In this document: positions 17,203-24,825 of the stretch, in pieces | Layout: each line of letters opens with the position of its first letter | Numbering within the stretch: the stretch's first letter is position 1 | Assembly (NCBI GenBank): GCA_016714815.1 | Contig: JADKBZ010000016.1 | Location: 1-64,000, forward strand | Direction: 5' to 3' | Origin: Holophagales bacterium | GTDB taxonomy: Bacteria > Acidobacteriota > Thermoanaerobaculia > UBA5066 | Length of the DNA: 64,000 nt | Position numbers and translations under genes: made by a program | The notes under the pieces: model-generated | Told to the model about the DNA's origin: nothing | Databases searched by the model: none | What the model saw: only the letters and a program-made list of their open reading frames with translations

Positions 17203-18525
17203 GTGACGAAGTCCCGGCTCGCTCCGTTTCTCGCCTCCCTCGCCCTGCTCGGCACGCTCTTCGTCGTCCTTCCCGGTCTCGGGGCGGACGAGAAAAAGGA
17301 AAAGGGGGGCAAGGACAGCCTCTACCGGCCTCTCGGCCTTTTCACGGAAGTCCTCTCGCTCGTCCGGGGGAACTACGTCGAGAAGGTGGAGGTCAAGCCG
17401 CTCCTCGCCGGGGCCTTCGCCGGGATGACCGACGCGATGGACCCGTTCTCCGAGTACGTCCCGCCCGAGAAGATGGCCGCGTTCGAGGCGGCACGGACGG
17501 CGCGCGAGAAGGCGGACTACGTCGACTCGGGGCTCGTCCTGGCCCGGCGGTCCGGCTATCCGGTCGTCGTGACGGCCGTGGCGGGGAGCCCGGCCGCCGC
17601 CGCCGGCATCCAGACGGACGACCTCGTCGAGAAGGTCGGAGGCGTCTCCGCCCGAAACCTCGGCATCTGGGAGGTCGAGGCGGCGCTCTCCGGGAAACCG
17701 GGGGGACGGACGAGCGTCCTCGTCGTCAGGGACGCGAAGCCCCGGAGGCAGACGCTCGACGTCGTCCGGACGACGTGGACGCCCTCGCTCCCGTCGGCCG
17801 GGAGGGTCTCGGGTGAGCTCGTCGTGAAGGTGCCCGCGTTCGGCCCCGGAACGGCCGACGCCCTCGCCGGGATCCTCGCCCCGCTCGACCGGTCCAAGGT
17901 CCTCGTCCTCGACCTCCGCGGGAACGCGTTCGGGGCCTGGGACGAGGCGGCCCGGTCCGCGGCGCTCTTCGACCCGCCGGGCCTCATCGGCGAGCTGAAG
18001 GGCCGGAAGATCGCCACGAAGAGCTGGCGCGCGGAGGCCGGGCAGCGGGTCCACCTGGGCAGTCTCGTCCTCCTCGTCGACAGCGGCACGGGCGGCCCGG
18101 CCGAACTCTTTGCCGCCGCCCTCCGCGAGAGCGCGGCGAAGGAGCTCGGGGTAGACGTCGCGGCGGCGGTGAAGCGCGACGAAAGAAAGCGGGACCGCGA
18201 GCTCGAGGACCAGGCTCCTCCCGTTCCAACCCCCTCGTTCGACAAGAAGAAGCTGCGCGTCCGCGTCGTCGGAGAGCCGACCTTCGGAATGGGACTCACC
18301 CAGGAAGTCGTCCGCCTGGCGAGCGGCGGCGCGCTGAAGATCACGGTCGGGAAGGTGAGGACGGCGGCGGGACGTGCCCTCTCCCCGCACGGGCTCGAGC
18401 CCGACGATCGCGTCTACCACGTCCAGCCGGAGGAGGGAGCCGAAGGCAAGACTCCCGATCCGTTCCTGGAACGAGCCCTCAAGGTCGTCGGCGAACTGTC
18501 CGGCACTCCCGCCACGCCCTCGTGA
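17203..18525 (+). CDS. S41 (CtpA-like) protease homologue, catalytic residues lost
   Basis: 440 residues: signal peptide (about 5-28), the tail-protease N-terminal helices with GMTDAMDPFSEYVPPEKM, a PDZ domain (about 105-190, AGIQTDDLVEKVGG) and an S41 core. In active enzymes the core reads NxGSASASEI and later GxTFGKG. Here the same positions are VDSGTGGPAELF (Ser to Thr296) and GEPTFGMG (Lys to Met363), and about 40 charged residues (about 313-352) are inserted between them. Proteolysis by the usual Ser-Lys dyad is therefore unlikely. It lies between envC and yibQ, overlapping yibQ by 4 bases, so a role as a periplasmic scaffold in cell-wall hydrolase control is plausible. Confidence 0.85.
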   Translation: MTKSRLAPFLASLALLGTLFVVLPGLGADEKKEKGGKDSLYRPLGLFTEVLSLVRGNYVEKVEVKPLLAGAFAGMTDAMDPFSEYVPPEKMAAFEAARTAREKADYVDSGLVLARRSGYPVVVTAVAGSPAAAAGIQTDDLVEKVGGVSARNLGIWEVEAALSGKPGGRTSVLVVRDAKPRRQTLDVVRTTWTPSLPSAGRVSGELVVKVPAFGPGTADALAGILAPLDRSKVLVLDLRGNAFGAWDEAARSAALFDPPGLIGELKGRKIATKSWRAEAGQRVHLGSLVLLVDSGTGGPAELFAAALRESAAKELGVDVAAAVKRDERKRDRELEDQAPPVPTPSFDKKKLRVRVVGEPTFGMGLTQEVVRLASGGALKITVGKVRTAAGRALSPHGLEPDDRVYHVQPEEGAEGKTPDPFLERALKVVGELSGTPATPS

Positions 18526-19457
18526 CCGCTGCGCGGGCGCGCAAGAGCGGCTGCGGGCGGACTCTCGGCCTCCTCGCCGGTCTCGTCGTCCTCTTCGCGC
18601 TCGCGGCCGGGGCGCTCTGGTTCCTCCGCGTCCGTCCGATGGAGCCGCCACGGGCGACCCTGGTGGAACCGGCGGACGCTCCGGCGACCCCCGTCCCGTC
18701 TCCGACCGCCGCGCCGGCGCCCACGGCGCGGCCGCCCGCGTCCGTGCCGGCCGACTTCGAGCCGGCCGGAGGGCAGGGCCGGGGGGCGATCGCCGTCGTC
18801 ATCGACGACGTCGGGAACGAGGACGGCTCGCTCGAGAGGCTCGCGCGGCTCGACGGCCCCCTCGCGATCGCCGTCCTGCCCGGCGCGCCGAAAGCCCGCG
18901 AGGCCGTCGCGCTGGCGGGGAGGAAGGGCTGGGACCTCCTCGTCCACCTCCCGATGGAGGGTGCGAGCGGCCCGGCGGAGCCCGATTCGATCACGCTCTC
19001 CGACGACGACGCGACGATCGCCCGGCGCGTCCGCGCCGCGATCGGCCGGGTGCCGGGCGCCTCCGGCCTCAACAACCACCAGGGGTCTCTCGCCACGGCC
19101 GACCGCCGCGTCGTCCGCGCGGTCCTCTCCGTCGTCCGGGAGCGGGGGCTCTTCTTCCTCGACTCGCGGACCTCCGCCGCGAGCGTCGCGGTCGAGGAGG
19201 CGCGCGCCCTCGGCCTCGCGACGATCCCGCGCGACGTCTTCCTGGACGACGCCCGGGCCGAGTCGGCGGCCGAACGGGGTGCCCCGGAGGCCCTTGCGAC
19301 CGCCTGGACGCGCGCCCTCGGGCTCGCGGCCTCGAAGGGGCACGCCGTCGTCATCGGGCATCCGCACGCGGCGACGATCGACTTCCTCGCGGCGAGCCTT
19401 CCCGCGCTCGACCGGCGCGGAGTCCTCCGGGTCCGGGTCTCCGAGCTCGTCGACTGA
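18522..19457 (+). CDS. Divergent polysaccharide deacetylase family protein (YibQ/DUF610)
   Basis: 311 residues. One N-terminal membrane helix (about 15-38), a Pro/Ala-rich linker (about 45-80), then the divergent NodB-like domain: IAVVIDDVGNEDGSLERLA, LLVHLPMEG, ASGLNNHQGSLAT, GLFFLDSRTSAASVA and HAVVIGHPHAATIDFLA. Family members are found beside envC and ctpA in many bacteria and are thought to act on peptidoglycan, though their reaction is not established. GTG at 18522 overlaps the stop of the S41-like gene (GTGA), so these genes are translationally coupled. Confidence 0.9.
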   Translation: MTAARARKSGCGRTLGLLAGLVVLFALAAGALWFLRVRPMEPPRATLVEPADAPATPVPSPTAAPAPTARPPASVPADFEPAGGQGRGAIAVVIDDVGNEDGSLERLARLDGPLAIAVLPGAPKAREAVALAGRKGWDLLVHLPMEGASGPAEPDSITLSDDDATIARRVRAAIGRVPGASGLNNHQGSLATADRRVVRAVLSVVRERGLFFLDSRTSAASVAVEEARALGLATIPRDVFLDDARAESAAERGAPEALATAWTRALGLAASKGHAVVIGHPHAATIDFLAASLPALDRRGVLRVRVSELVD

Positions 19458-19547
19458 CGTCCGCGAGCCGACCGGTCCCACCTCGCTCGCGCCGGGCTAT
19501 CATCGGATCGCGTATCCGGACAGAACGGACGAACGGGGGTTGCCGCG

Positions 19548-19967
19548 ATGGACCTTTTCACCGACGTGAACGTGACCGACGGGCAGGCGCAGGCGATGGG
19601 GCGGGCGATGCTCGCCGTGGCACGGGCCGACGGCACGGCCGACCCGCGCGAGCTGTCGCTCATCGAGGAGCTCTCCCCGGTCGATGCGTCCGCCTCCGAT
19701 CCGGTCCCGGCGGAGCTCGCCACCGCCTTTCCCGAGACGGCCGGACGTGAGCTCCTCCTGAGCTCGGCCCTCCTCGTCGCGCTCGTCGACGGCGACTACA
19801 GCGACGCCGAGAAGGCCGTGGTGGCGTCGTACGCCGATGCGTTCGGCGTTTCCGCCGACCGCCTCGAAGAGCTCGCGAGCTCCGTCAAGGCCTTCCTGAT
19901 GGCCCCCCTCCTCCCACTCGCCAACACCTCCGCCGTCGTGGAGGTCTCCCGAAAGCTGAATGTCTGA
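19548..19967 (+). CDS. TerB-like helical protein
   Basis: 139 residues, all-helical. The pattern MGRAMLAVARADGTADPREL and ALLVALVDGDYSDAEKAVVASYA resembles the two acidic turns of the TerB/DjlA fold, which can bind metal. No signal peptide, so it is cytoplasmic. The stop is directly followed by a family B repeat arm. A function cannot be given; TerB-like proteins occur in tellurite and envelope-stress contexts, neither of which is visible here. Confidence 0.75.
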   Translation: MDLFTDVNVTDGQAQAMGRAMLAVARADGTADPRELSLIEELSPVDASASDPVPAELATAFPETAGRELLLSSALLVALVDGDYSDAEKAVVASYADAFGVSADRLEELASSVKAFLMAPLLPLANTSAVVEVSRKLNV

Positions 19968-19970
19968 ATC

Positions 19971-20012
19971 GGGGTCAGGTCTTGATTTTCTAGTATAGGA
20001 ATCTCCGCGGGG
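19971..20012 (+). repeat. Family B repeat, left arm of an inverted pair flanking the M14 gene
   Basis: GGGGTCAGGTCTTGATTTTC then TAGTATA, three bases after the TerB-like stop. The reverse complement, with one mismatch in 27 bases, lies at 22659-22685, beyond the M14 gene. The similarity continues weakly through CTCCGCGG at both ends. It is AT-rich compared with its surroundings. Confidence 0.85.
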
Positions 20013-20080
20013 CGACCGGCTCCCCGATGCGGCGCCTCCTCGCGGCCACGCCGGAGCGAATCCGCGCGGCCCTCGGCGCG

Positions 20081-20086
20081 TAGACT
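20081..20086 (+). promoter_or_regulatory. Candidate -10 box of the M14 peptidase gene
   Basis: TAGACT ends 8 bases before the ATG at 20095, which has no Shine-Dalgarno sequence. Confidence 0.45.
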
Positions 20087-20094
20087 CCCGGGCC

Positions 20095-22623
20095 ATGCGC
20101 GTCCGCAGGACCCTCTCTGCGCTCTTCCTCTCCGCGTTCCTCGCCCCGCTCCCCGCCTCCGCGGGCCGAGCGCCCTCGCCGTCGGACTTCCTGAAGCTCC
20201 CTGTCGGCGCGGACAGGACGCTCGCCGACTGGGGCCAGATCGTCTCGTACCTCCGCGCCCTCGACGCCGCGTCGGACCGGGTGGAGCTGGCGACGATCGG
20301 GAAGTCGACGCTCGGGGAGGAGATGGTCCTCGTGGCGATTTCCTCCCCGGAGAACCTCGCCAGCCAGGCGCGGATCCGCGAGATCGCGCGGCGACTCGCC
20401 GACCCACGGGGCCTTTCGGAAGCCGACGCGGCCGCGTTCGTGGCGGAAGGGAAGGTCGTCCTCCTCGTCACCTGCGCCATCCACTCCAGCGAGATCGCCT
20501 CGACGCAGATGGCGATGGAGTGGGCGCACGCCCTCGCCACGGCCGAGGACGCCGAGACGAAGCGGCGCCTTTCGGAGGTCGTCCTCCTCCTCGTTCCGTC
20601 GCTGAACCCCGATGGGCACCGGATGGAGGTCGAGTGGTACCGCAAGAACCTCGGAACGCGGTGGGAAGGGAGCCGGATGCCCTGGCTCTACCACCCCTAC
20701 ACGGGGCACGACGACAACCGCGACTTCGTGCAGCTGACGCAGTCCGAGACGAAGGCGATCAGCCGCGTCCTCTACCGCGACTGGTTTCCCCAGGTCTTCC
20801 TCGACGAGCACCAGATGGGGGCCAGCGGCCCGCGCATGTTCGTGCCGCCCTACGCCGAGCCGCTCGATCCCGACATCCACCCGCTCGTCATCCGCGAGGT
20901 GAACCTGATCGGCTCTCTCATGTCGATGCGCCTCGAGCAGGCGGGCAAGAGCGGCGTCATCTCGGGCTGGACGTTCGACGCCTCGTGGCCGGGCGGCTCG
21001 AAGAACACGGCCTGGTGGAAGAACGTGACGGGAGTCCTGACCGAGGTCGCGTCGGTCCGCGTGGCGACACCCGTGGAGATCCCGGCCTCGGAACTGCGTG
21101 GCGGAGGGAAGGGTCTCGTCACCTACGGCACCCAGGTGAACTTCCCGAACCCCTGGCGAGGGGGCGAATGGCACCTGCGCGACATCATGGATTACGAGCG
21201 GATCGCCTCCGACGCGATCCTCGAGTACTGCGCGAACCACCGCCGGGACGTCCTCTCGAACATGCTCGCCCGCGCGCGCGCCTCCGTCGCCGCGGCGGCT
21301 CCCGGCGAGGCGTACCGGATCCCGATGGGCCAGCGCGATCCCGCCACGGCCCGAGCTCTGGCGGGGCTCCTCGTCGAGCATGGCGTCGAGCTGAAGGGGG
21401 ATGCCTCCGGCGACGCCTGGGTCCCGCTCGCGCAGCCCTACGGCCGGTTCGTGAGGGAGATGCTCGAGCCCCAGCGCTTTCCCGAGGTGAAGCTCGTTCC
21501 TGGAAAGGAGATCGTCGCACCGTACGACGTCACCTCCTGGAGCCTGCCGCTCTCGATGGGTGTGACGGTCGAAAAGGCGATTCTTCCGGCGGCGCTCCGT
21601 CCGTGGGCGGGGCCAGTACCTGTCGCGTCTCCCCTGTCCGGCGCGACCGCGTACGCTCTCTCGCCCGGGAGTCCCGAGCGGTGGAAGGTCGTCGCCGCGG
21701 CGCGCAAGGGAGGCGAGGTCTCGATTCTCCCGAAGGCGGACGGCGCGCTGCCGGCCGGGACGCTCCTTCTCGACGCGGCCGCGGCGAACGCGGCCTCGCC
21801 CCTCGCCGGCGAGCTCGGCGTCCCCCTCGCGCCGCTCGCGGCGGTCTCGACGGGAGCGACGAAGCTGCGCGCTCCGCGTGTCGGGCTCTACAAGCCCTGG
21901 GCCGCCTCCACGGACGAAGGGTGGACCCGCTTCCTCCTCGAGCGCTACGGCTTCGCCCCGGCGACGCTCGACAACGCGGCGGTCCGTGCCGGTAAGCTCG
22001 GAGCGAAGTTCGACGTCGTCGTCCTCCCGGACGTTGCGAGGGAGGTCCTCGCAACGGGGAAGCCGAAGCGGGAAGAGGGCGACATGAAGTACTTCCCCGA
22101 GCCGCGTCCGGAGCATTCGGGCGGGCTCGGAAAGGAAGGCGCAGCGGCGCTGCGGGAGTTCGTGGAGGGGGGCGGGACGCTCGTCGCCCTCTCCTCGGCG
22201 TCGGAGTATCTGATCGAGGAGCTCCTGCTCCCCGTTCGCAACGTTCTCGCGCGAGTCAAGCCCGACGAGTTCCTCTGCCCGGGAGCCCTCGTCCGGATCG
22301 AGGTCGACCCCTCGCACCCGGTCACCTTCGGGCTGCCGCCGTCGACGCCGGCGTTCCTCGGCGAGCCGATCGCCTTCCAGACGGCGATGCCCGGCGGGGA
22401 GATGACGCGCCGGGTCCTCGCGTCGTATCCCGCCGAGGCGCGCGACGTCCTCGTTTCCGGCTGGATCCGGGGCGAGGAGAAGCTGACGCGCAACGCCGCG
22501 GCGGTCGCCCTGACGTACGGGAAGGGAAAAGTCGTCCTCCTCGGCTTCCGCGCCCAGCACCGCGCACAGATGAACGCGACGTTCCCTTTCCTCTTCAACG
22601 CGCTCGTCTGGTCCGTCCTGTAG
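20095..22623 (+). CDS. Secreted M14-family zinc carboxypeptidase
   Basis: 842 residues. Signal peptide MRVRRTLSALFLSAFLAPLP is followed by an M14 domain: zinc ligands in CAIHSSEIAST (HxxE) and the later FLDEHQMG histidine, with SLNPDGHRMEVEWYRKN and DDNRDFVQLTQSE between. This HSSE-type subgroup is large and common in Acidobacteriota and Bacteroidota. The C-terminal 450 residues contain LRAPRVGLYKPW and LREFVEGGGTLVALSSASEY, like a glutamine-amidotransferase-fold accessory domain. It probably digests peptides outside the cytoplasm. The gene is alone between two inverted family B repeat arms. Confidence 0.9.
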   Translation: MRVRRTLSALFLSAFLAPLPASAGRAPSPSDFLKLPVGADRTLADWGQIVSYLRALDAASDRVELATIGKSTLGEEMVLVAISSPENLASQARIREIARRLADPRGLSEADAAAFVAEGKVVLLVTCAIHSSEIASTQMAMEWAHALATAEDAETKRRLSEVVLLLVPSLNPDGHRMEVEWYRKNLGTRWEGSRMPWLYHPYTGHDDNRDFVQLTQSETKAISRVLYRDWFPQVFLDEHQMGASGPRMFVPPYAEPLDPDIHPLVIREVNLIGSLMSMRLEQAGKSGVISGWTFDASWPGGSKNTAWWKNVTGVLTEVASVRVATPVEIPASELRGGGKGLVTYGTQVNFPNPWRGGEWHLRDIMDYERIASDAILEYCANHRRDVLSNMLARARASVAAAAPGEAYRIPMGQRDPATARALAGLLVEHGVELKGDASGDAWVPLAQPYGRFVREMLEPQRFPEVKLVPGKEIVAPYDVTSWSLPLSMGVTVEKAILPAALRPWAGPVPVASPLSGATAYALSPGSPERWKVVAAARKGGEVSILPKADGALPAGTLLLDAAAANAASPLAGELGVPLAPLAAVSTGATKLRAPRVGLYKPWAASTDEGWTRFLLERYGFAPATLDNAAVRAGKLGAKFDVVVLPDVAREVLATGKPKREEGDMKYFPEPRPEHSGGLGKEGAAALREFVEGGGTLVALSSASEYLIEELLLPVRNVLARVKPDEFLCPGALVRIEVDPSHPVTFGLPPSTPAFLGEPIAFQTAMPGGEMTRRVLASYPAEARDVLVSGWIRGEEKLTRNAAAVALTYGKGKVVLLGFRAQHRAQMNATFPFLFNALVWSVL

Positions 22624-22637
22624 GAGAAGCGCTCCGC

Positions 22638-22685
22638 GGGAGTCCCCTCCTCCTTATCTATAGTAGAAAATCAAGACCTGACCCC
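22638..22685 (-). repeat. Family B repeat, right arm of the inverted pair
   Basis: Reads TAGTAGAAAATCAAGACCTG then ACCCC on the plus strand, the reverse complement (one mismatch in the core) of the arm at 19971. It lies between the convergent M14 and DDAH genes. Confidence 0.85.
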
Positions 22686-22689
22686 ACGG

Positions 22690-23463
22690 TTAGAATCGGA
22701 GGGAGAGGCAGCTGAGGCCTCCGTCGAGCTTGCGGAACTCCGACATGTCGAGGGGGAGGGTGGGGAGGCCGAGCGCGGCCACGGCCGCCTCGAAGCGCGG
22801 AAAGCCTGTTGCGACGAGGACGCGGCCGTTCACGAGGACGGCGTTGGCGGCGTAGGACTCTTCGGGCGGGACGCGAAGGGGAGACCAGCCCGCGAATTCG
22901 GGGCGGGAGACGAAAGGTTCCGTCAGGGCCAGGGTCCGCCCGCCGAGCCAGGCGATCCCGCTCTTGAGGTGGAGGAGACCGGGGATCCCCCGGACGTCGA
23001 CGAGAGTCGATCCGAGGCCGCGCGTGGCCAGGAGCGCGGCGAGCTGCCGGGCCCCTTCCCCGTTCGTCCTCTCCGAGACGCCGATGAAGACGTGGTCCCC
23101 CGCCTCGCAGACGTCGCCCCCGTCGACCGTGCCCGGCGCCTCGATGGCCGCCGGGGAAGGGAAGAACGCGTCGATGGCGGGGCGGACCGCCTCGACCTCG
23201 CCGGCGCGGCTCGGCGCGCCCGGGCGGCAGAGGACCGCCAGGCCCCGGGCGAGGACGGCCGTGTCCTCGACGAAGGTCGAGTCGGGGAAGCCGTCGTCCG
23301 GCGGAAGGGCCATGACGGCGAGGCCGCACGCCTCGAGGGCGGCGACGTACGCCGCGTGCTGGGCGAGCGCCCTCGGGAGGTCGGGGGGGCCGAGGCCCGC
23401 CGTCGTCAGCCCGTCGGTGAACGTGGCGGAAGGGGGACGGACGATCGCGCGGGTGAACTTCAT
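22690..23463 (-). CDS. Dimethylarginine dimethylaminohydrolase-like amidinohydrolase
   Basis: 257 residues of the pentein fold. Motifs: DGFPDSTFVEDTAVL near residue 60, GTVDGGDVCEAGDHVFIG, the catalytic His in LHLKSGIAWLGG and the catalytic Cys near the C-terminus (DGGLSCLSLRF). These match enzymes that hydrolyse N-omega,N-omega-dimethylarginine to citrulline; some relatives act on arginine or other guanidines. ATG at 23463 overlaps the mazG stop (ATGA), so the two genes are coupled. Open sequence further upstream in the same frame is inside mazG. Confidence 0.9.
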   Translation of the reverse strand: MKFTRAIVRPPSATFTDGLTTAGLGPPDLPRALAQHAAYVAALEACGLAVMALPPDDGFPDSTFVEDTAVLARGLAVLCRPGAPSRAGEVEAVRPAIDAFFPSPAAIEAPGTVDGGDVCEAGDHVFIGVSERTNGEGARQLAALLATRGLGSTLVDVRGIPGLLHLKSGIAWLGGRTLALTEPFVSRPEFAGWSPLRVPPEESYAANAVLVNGRVLVATGFPRFEAAVAALGLPTLPLDMSEFRKLDGGLSCLSLRF

Positions 23464-24290
23464 CTGGTTTCTTCCTTCTTGACCTCGTCCCAGGTCCGAT
23501 CCAGCTCCGGCAGCGGCGTCCCGGCGACCTCGCGCCCGGAGGCGCGGACCCGGCGGGCGACCTCCTCGAACCGCCGGACGAACTTCGCGTTCGTCGCCTG
23601 CAGCGCCGCTTCGGGGTCGACGCCGTGGCGGCGGGCGACGTTGACGACGGTGAAGAGGATGTCTCCGATCTCGTGGGCGACGGACTCCTTCGTCGCCCCC
23701 TCGAGGACGAGCTCGGCCTTGAACTCGGCCACCTCCTCGTCGAGCTTGGCGAGGACGTCGGCATCTCGTTGCCAGTCGAAGCCGAGATCGGCGGCGCGCG
23801 AGGTGACCCGGACCGCCTTGAGGAGGGCGGGGAGGGAGCGCGGGACCCCGGCGAAGGGGGAGGGGACCTCCTCGCCCGCGGCCTTCCCGGCGCGCTCCTT
23901 CTCCTTCAGCTTCTCCCACTGGACCTTGACGGCCTCGGCGTCCAGGACGGCGGCCTCGCCGAAGACGTGCGGGTGCCGGGAGACCATCTTCGCGTGGACC
24001 CGTCCGGCCAGGGACGCGAAATCGAAGGCGCCCCGCTCGCGGCCGAGCTCGGCGAGGAAGACGACTTCGAAGAGGAGGTCGCCCAGCTCCCCCTCCAGCT
24101 CGTCGAAGTCCTCCCGGGCGAGCGCGTCGAGCGCCTCGTAGCACTCCTCGAGGAGGTAGCCCGACAGGGTGGCGAAGGTCTGCTTGCGGTCCCAGGGGCA
24201 CTCGGCCCGGAGGCGCGCCATGAGGCGGACGAGGCCGGAAGTGGCCTCTCCGGCCGCTTCGGGGCCAGGGGATCTCGTCTCGGACGGCAC
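23460..24290 (-). CDS. mazG: Nucleoside triphosphate pyrophosphohydrolase
   Basis: 276 residues with two MazG domains, as in the long house-cleaning form that hydrolyses NTPs to NMP and PPi. First domain: LMARLRAECPWDRKQTFATL, LEECYEALDAL, ELGDLLFEVVF. Second domain: LGFDWQRDADVLAKLDEEVAEF, HEIGDILFTVVNVARR. The EExxE and ExxD metal sites are present in both. I chose GTG at 24290 because AAGGAGG lies four bases upstream; a TTG at 24314 in frame is less likely. It is first in a two-gene operon with the DDAH-like gene. Confidence 0.95.
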   Translation of the reverse strand: MPSETRSPGPEAAGEATSGLVRLMARLRAECPWDRKQTFATLSGYLLEECYEALDALAREDFDELEGELGDLLFEVVFLAELGRERGAFDFASLAGRVHAKMVSRHPHVFGEAAVLDAEAVKVQWEKLKEKERAGKAAGEEVPSPFAGVPRSLPALLKAVRVTSRAADLGFDWQRDADVLAKLDEEVAEFKAELVLEGATKESVAHEIGDILFTVVNVARRHGVDPEAALQATNAKFVRRFEEVARRVRASGREVAGTPLPELDRTWDEVKKEETR

Positions 24291-24355
24291 TGGGCCTCCT
24301 TGTGCGGGCGGCAACGGAGGGTTCCCTTTAGAATGAAGCGCCCGAACGAGGTCTT

Positions 24356-24811
24356 ATGTCAGAAGCACCCAGGACGATCAAGGTCGTCGACCGCAGGATG
24401 TTCACCGCCGAGGGGGACCTGCGGGACGACGTGATGGAAGAGCTCTCCACGGCGCCGCCGGCTCCGCCGGCATCGCCGGACGAAGCTGCTCCGGCCCCGC
24501 CGCCGGAGGAGGTCGTCCCGACCAGCCCGGCGTTCCTTCGACTTCTCGACATGCTCGCCCAGACGGCATCCATGTACCTGCAGGGGATACCGGACCCGGC
24601 CACGGGCCGCCGCTCGGTGGACCTGGCGGCCTCGCGCGAGATCATCGATTCGCTGGTGGCCCTCCGCGAGAAGACCCGGGGCAGGCTCTCCTTCGAGGAG
24701 ACCGACTCCCTCGAGGGCCTCCTCGGCGAGCTCCAGATGGTCTTCACGAGGCTCGCTGCGCAGGCCAAGGGGGCGCCCGGTATGCCTCCTCCGCCGAGGC
24801 CGAGGGGCTGA
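24356..24811 (+). CDS. DUF1844 family protein
   Basis: 151 residues. A disordered Pro/Ala/Glu-rich N-terminal half (about 30-58) precedes the DUF1844 core: FLRLLDMLAQTASMYLQGIPDP, DLAASREIIDSLVALREKTRG and LEGLLGELQMVFTRL. The family is small, cytoplasmic and of unknown function. TAGAAT at 24329-24334 is a possible -10. The stop is 14 bases before the next start, suggesting one operon through the TPR and DUF4388 genes. Confidence 0.85.
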   Translation: MSEAPRTIKVVDRRMFTAEGDLRDDVMEELSTAPPAPPASPDEAAPAPPPEEVVPTSPAFLRLLDMLAQTASMYLQGIPDPATGRRSVDLAASREIIDSLVALREKTRGRLSFEETDSLEGLLGELQMVFTRLAAQAKGAPGMPPPPRPRG

Positions 24812-24825
24812 CCCTGCGAGTGCCG

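Noticed and set aside
19990..22560. Long minus-strand frame over the M14 gene
   Set aside because: Antisense, no domains; the plus-strand frame has a signal peptide and complete zinc motifs.
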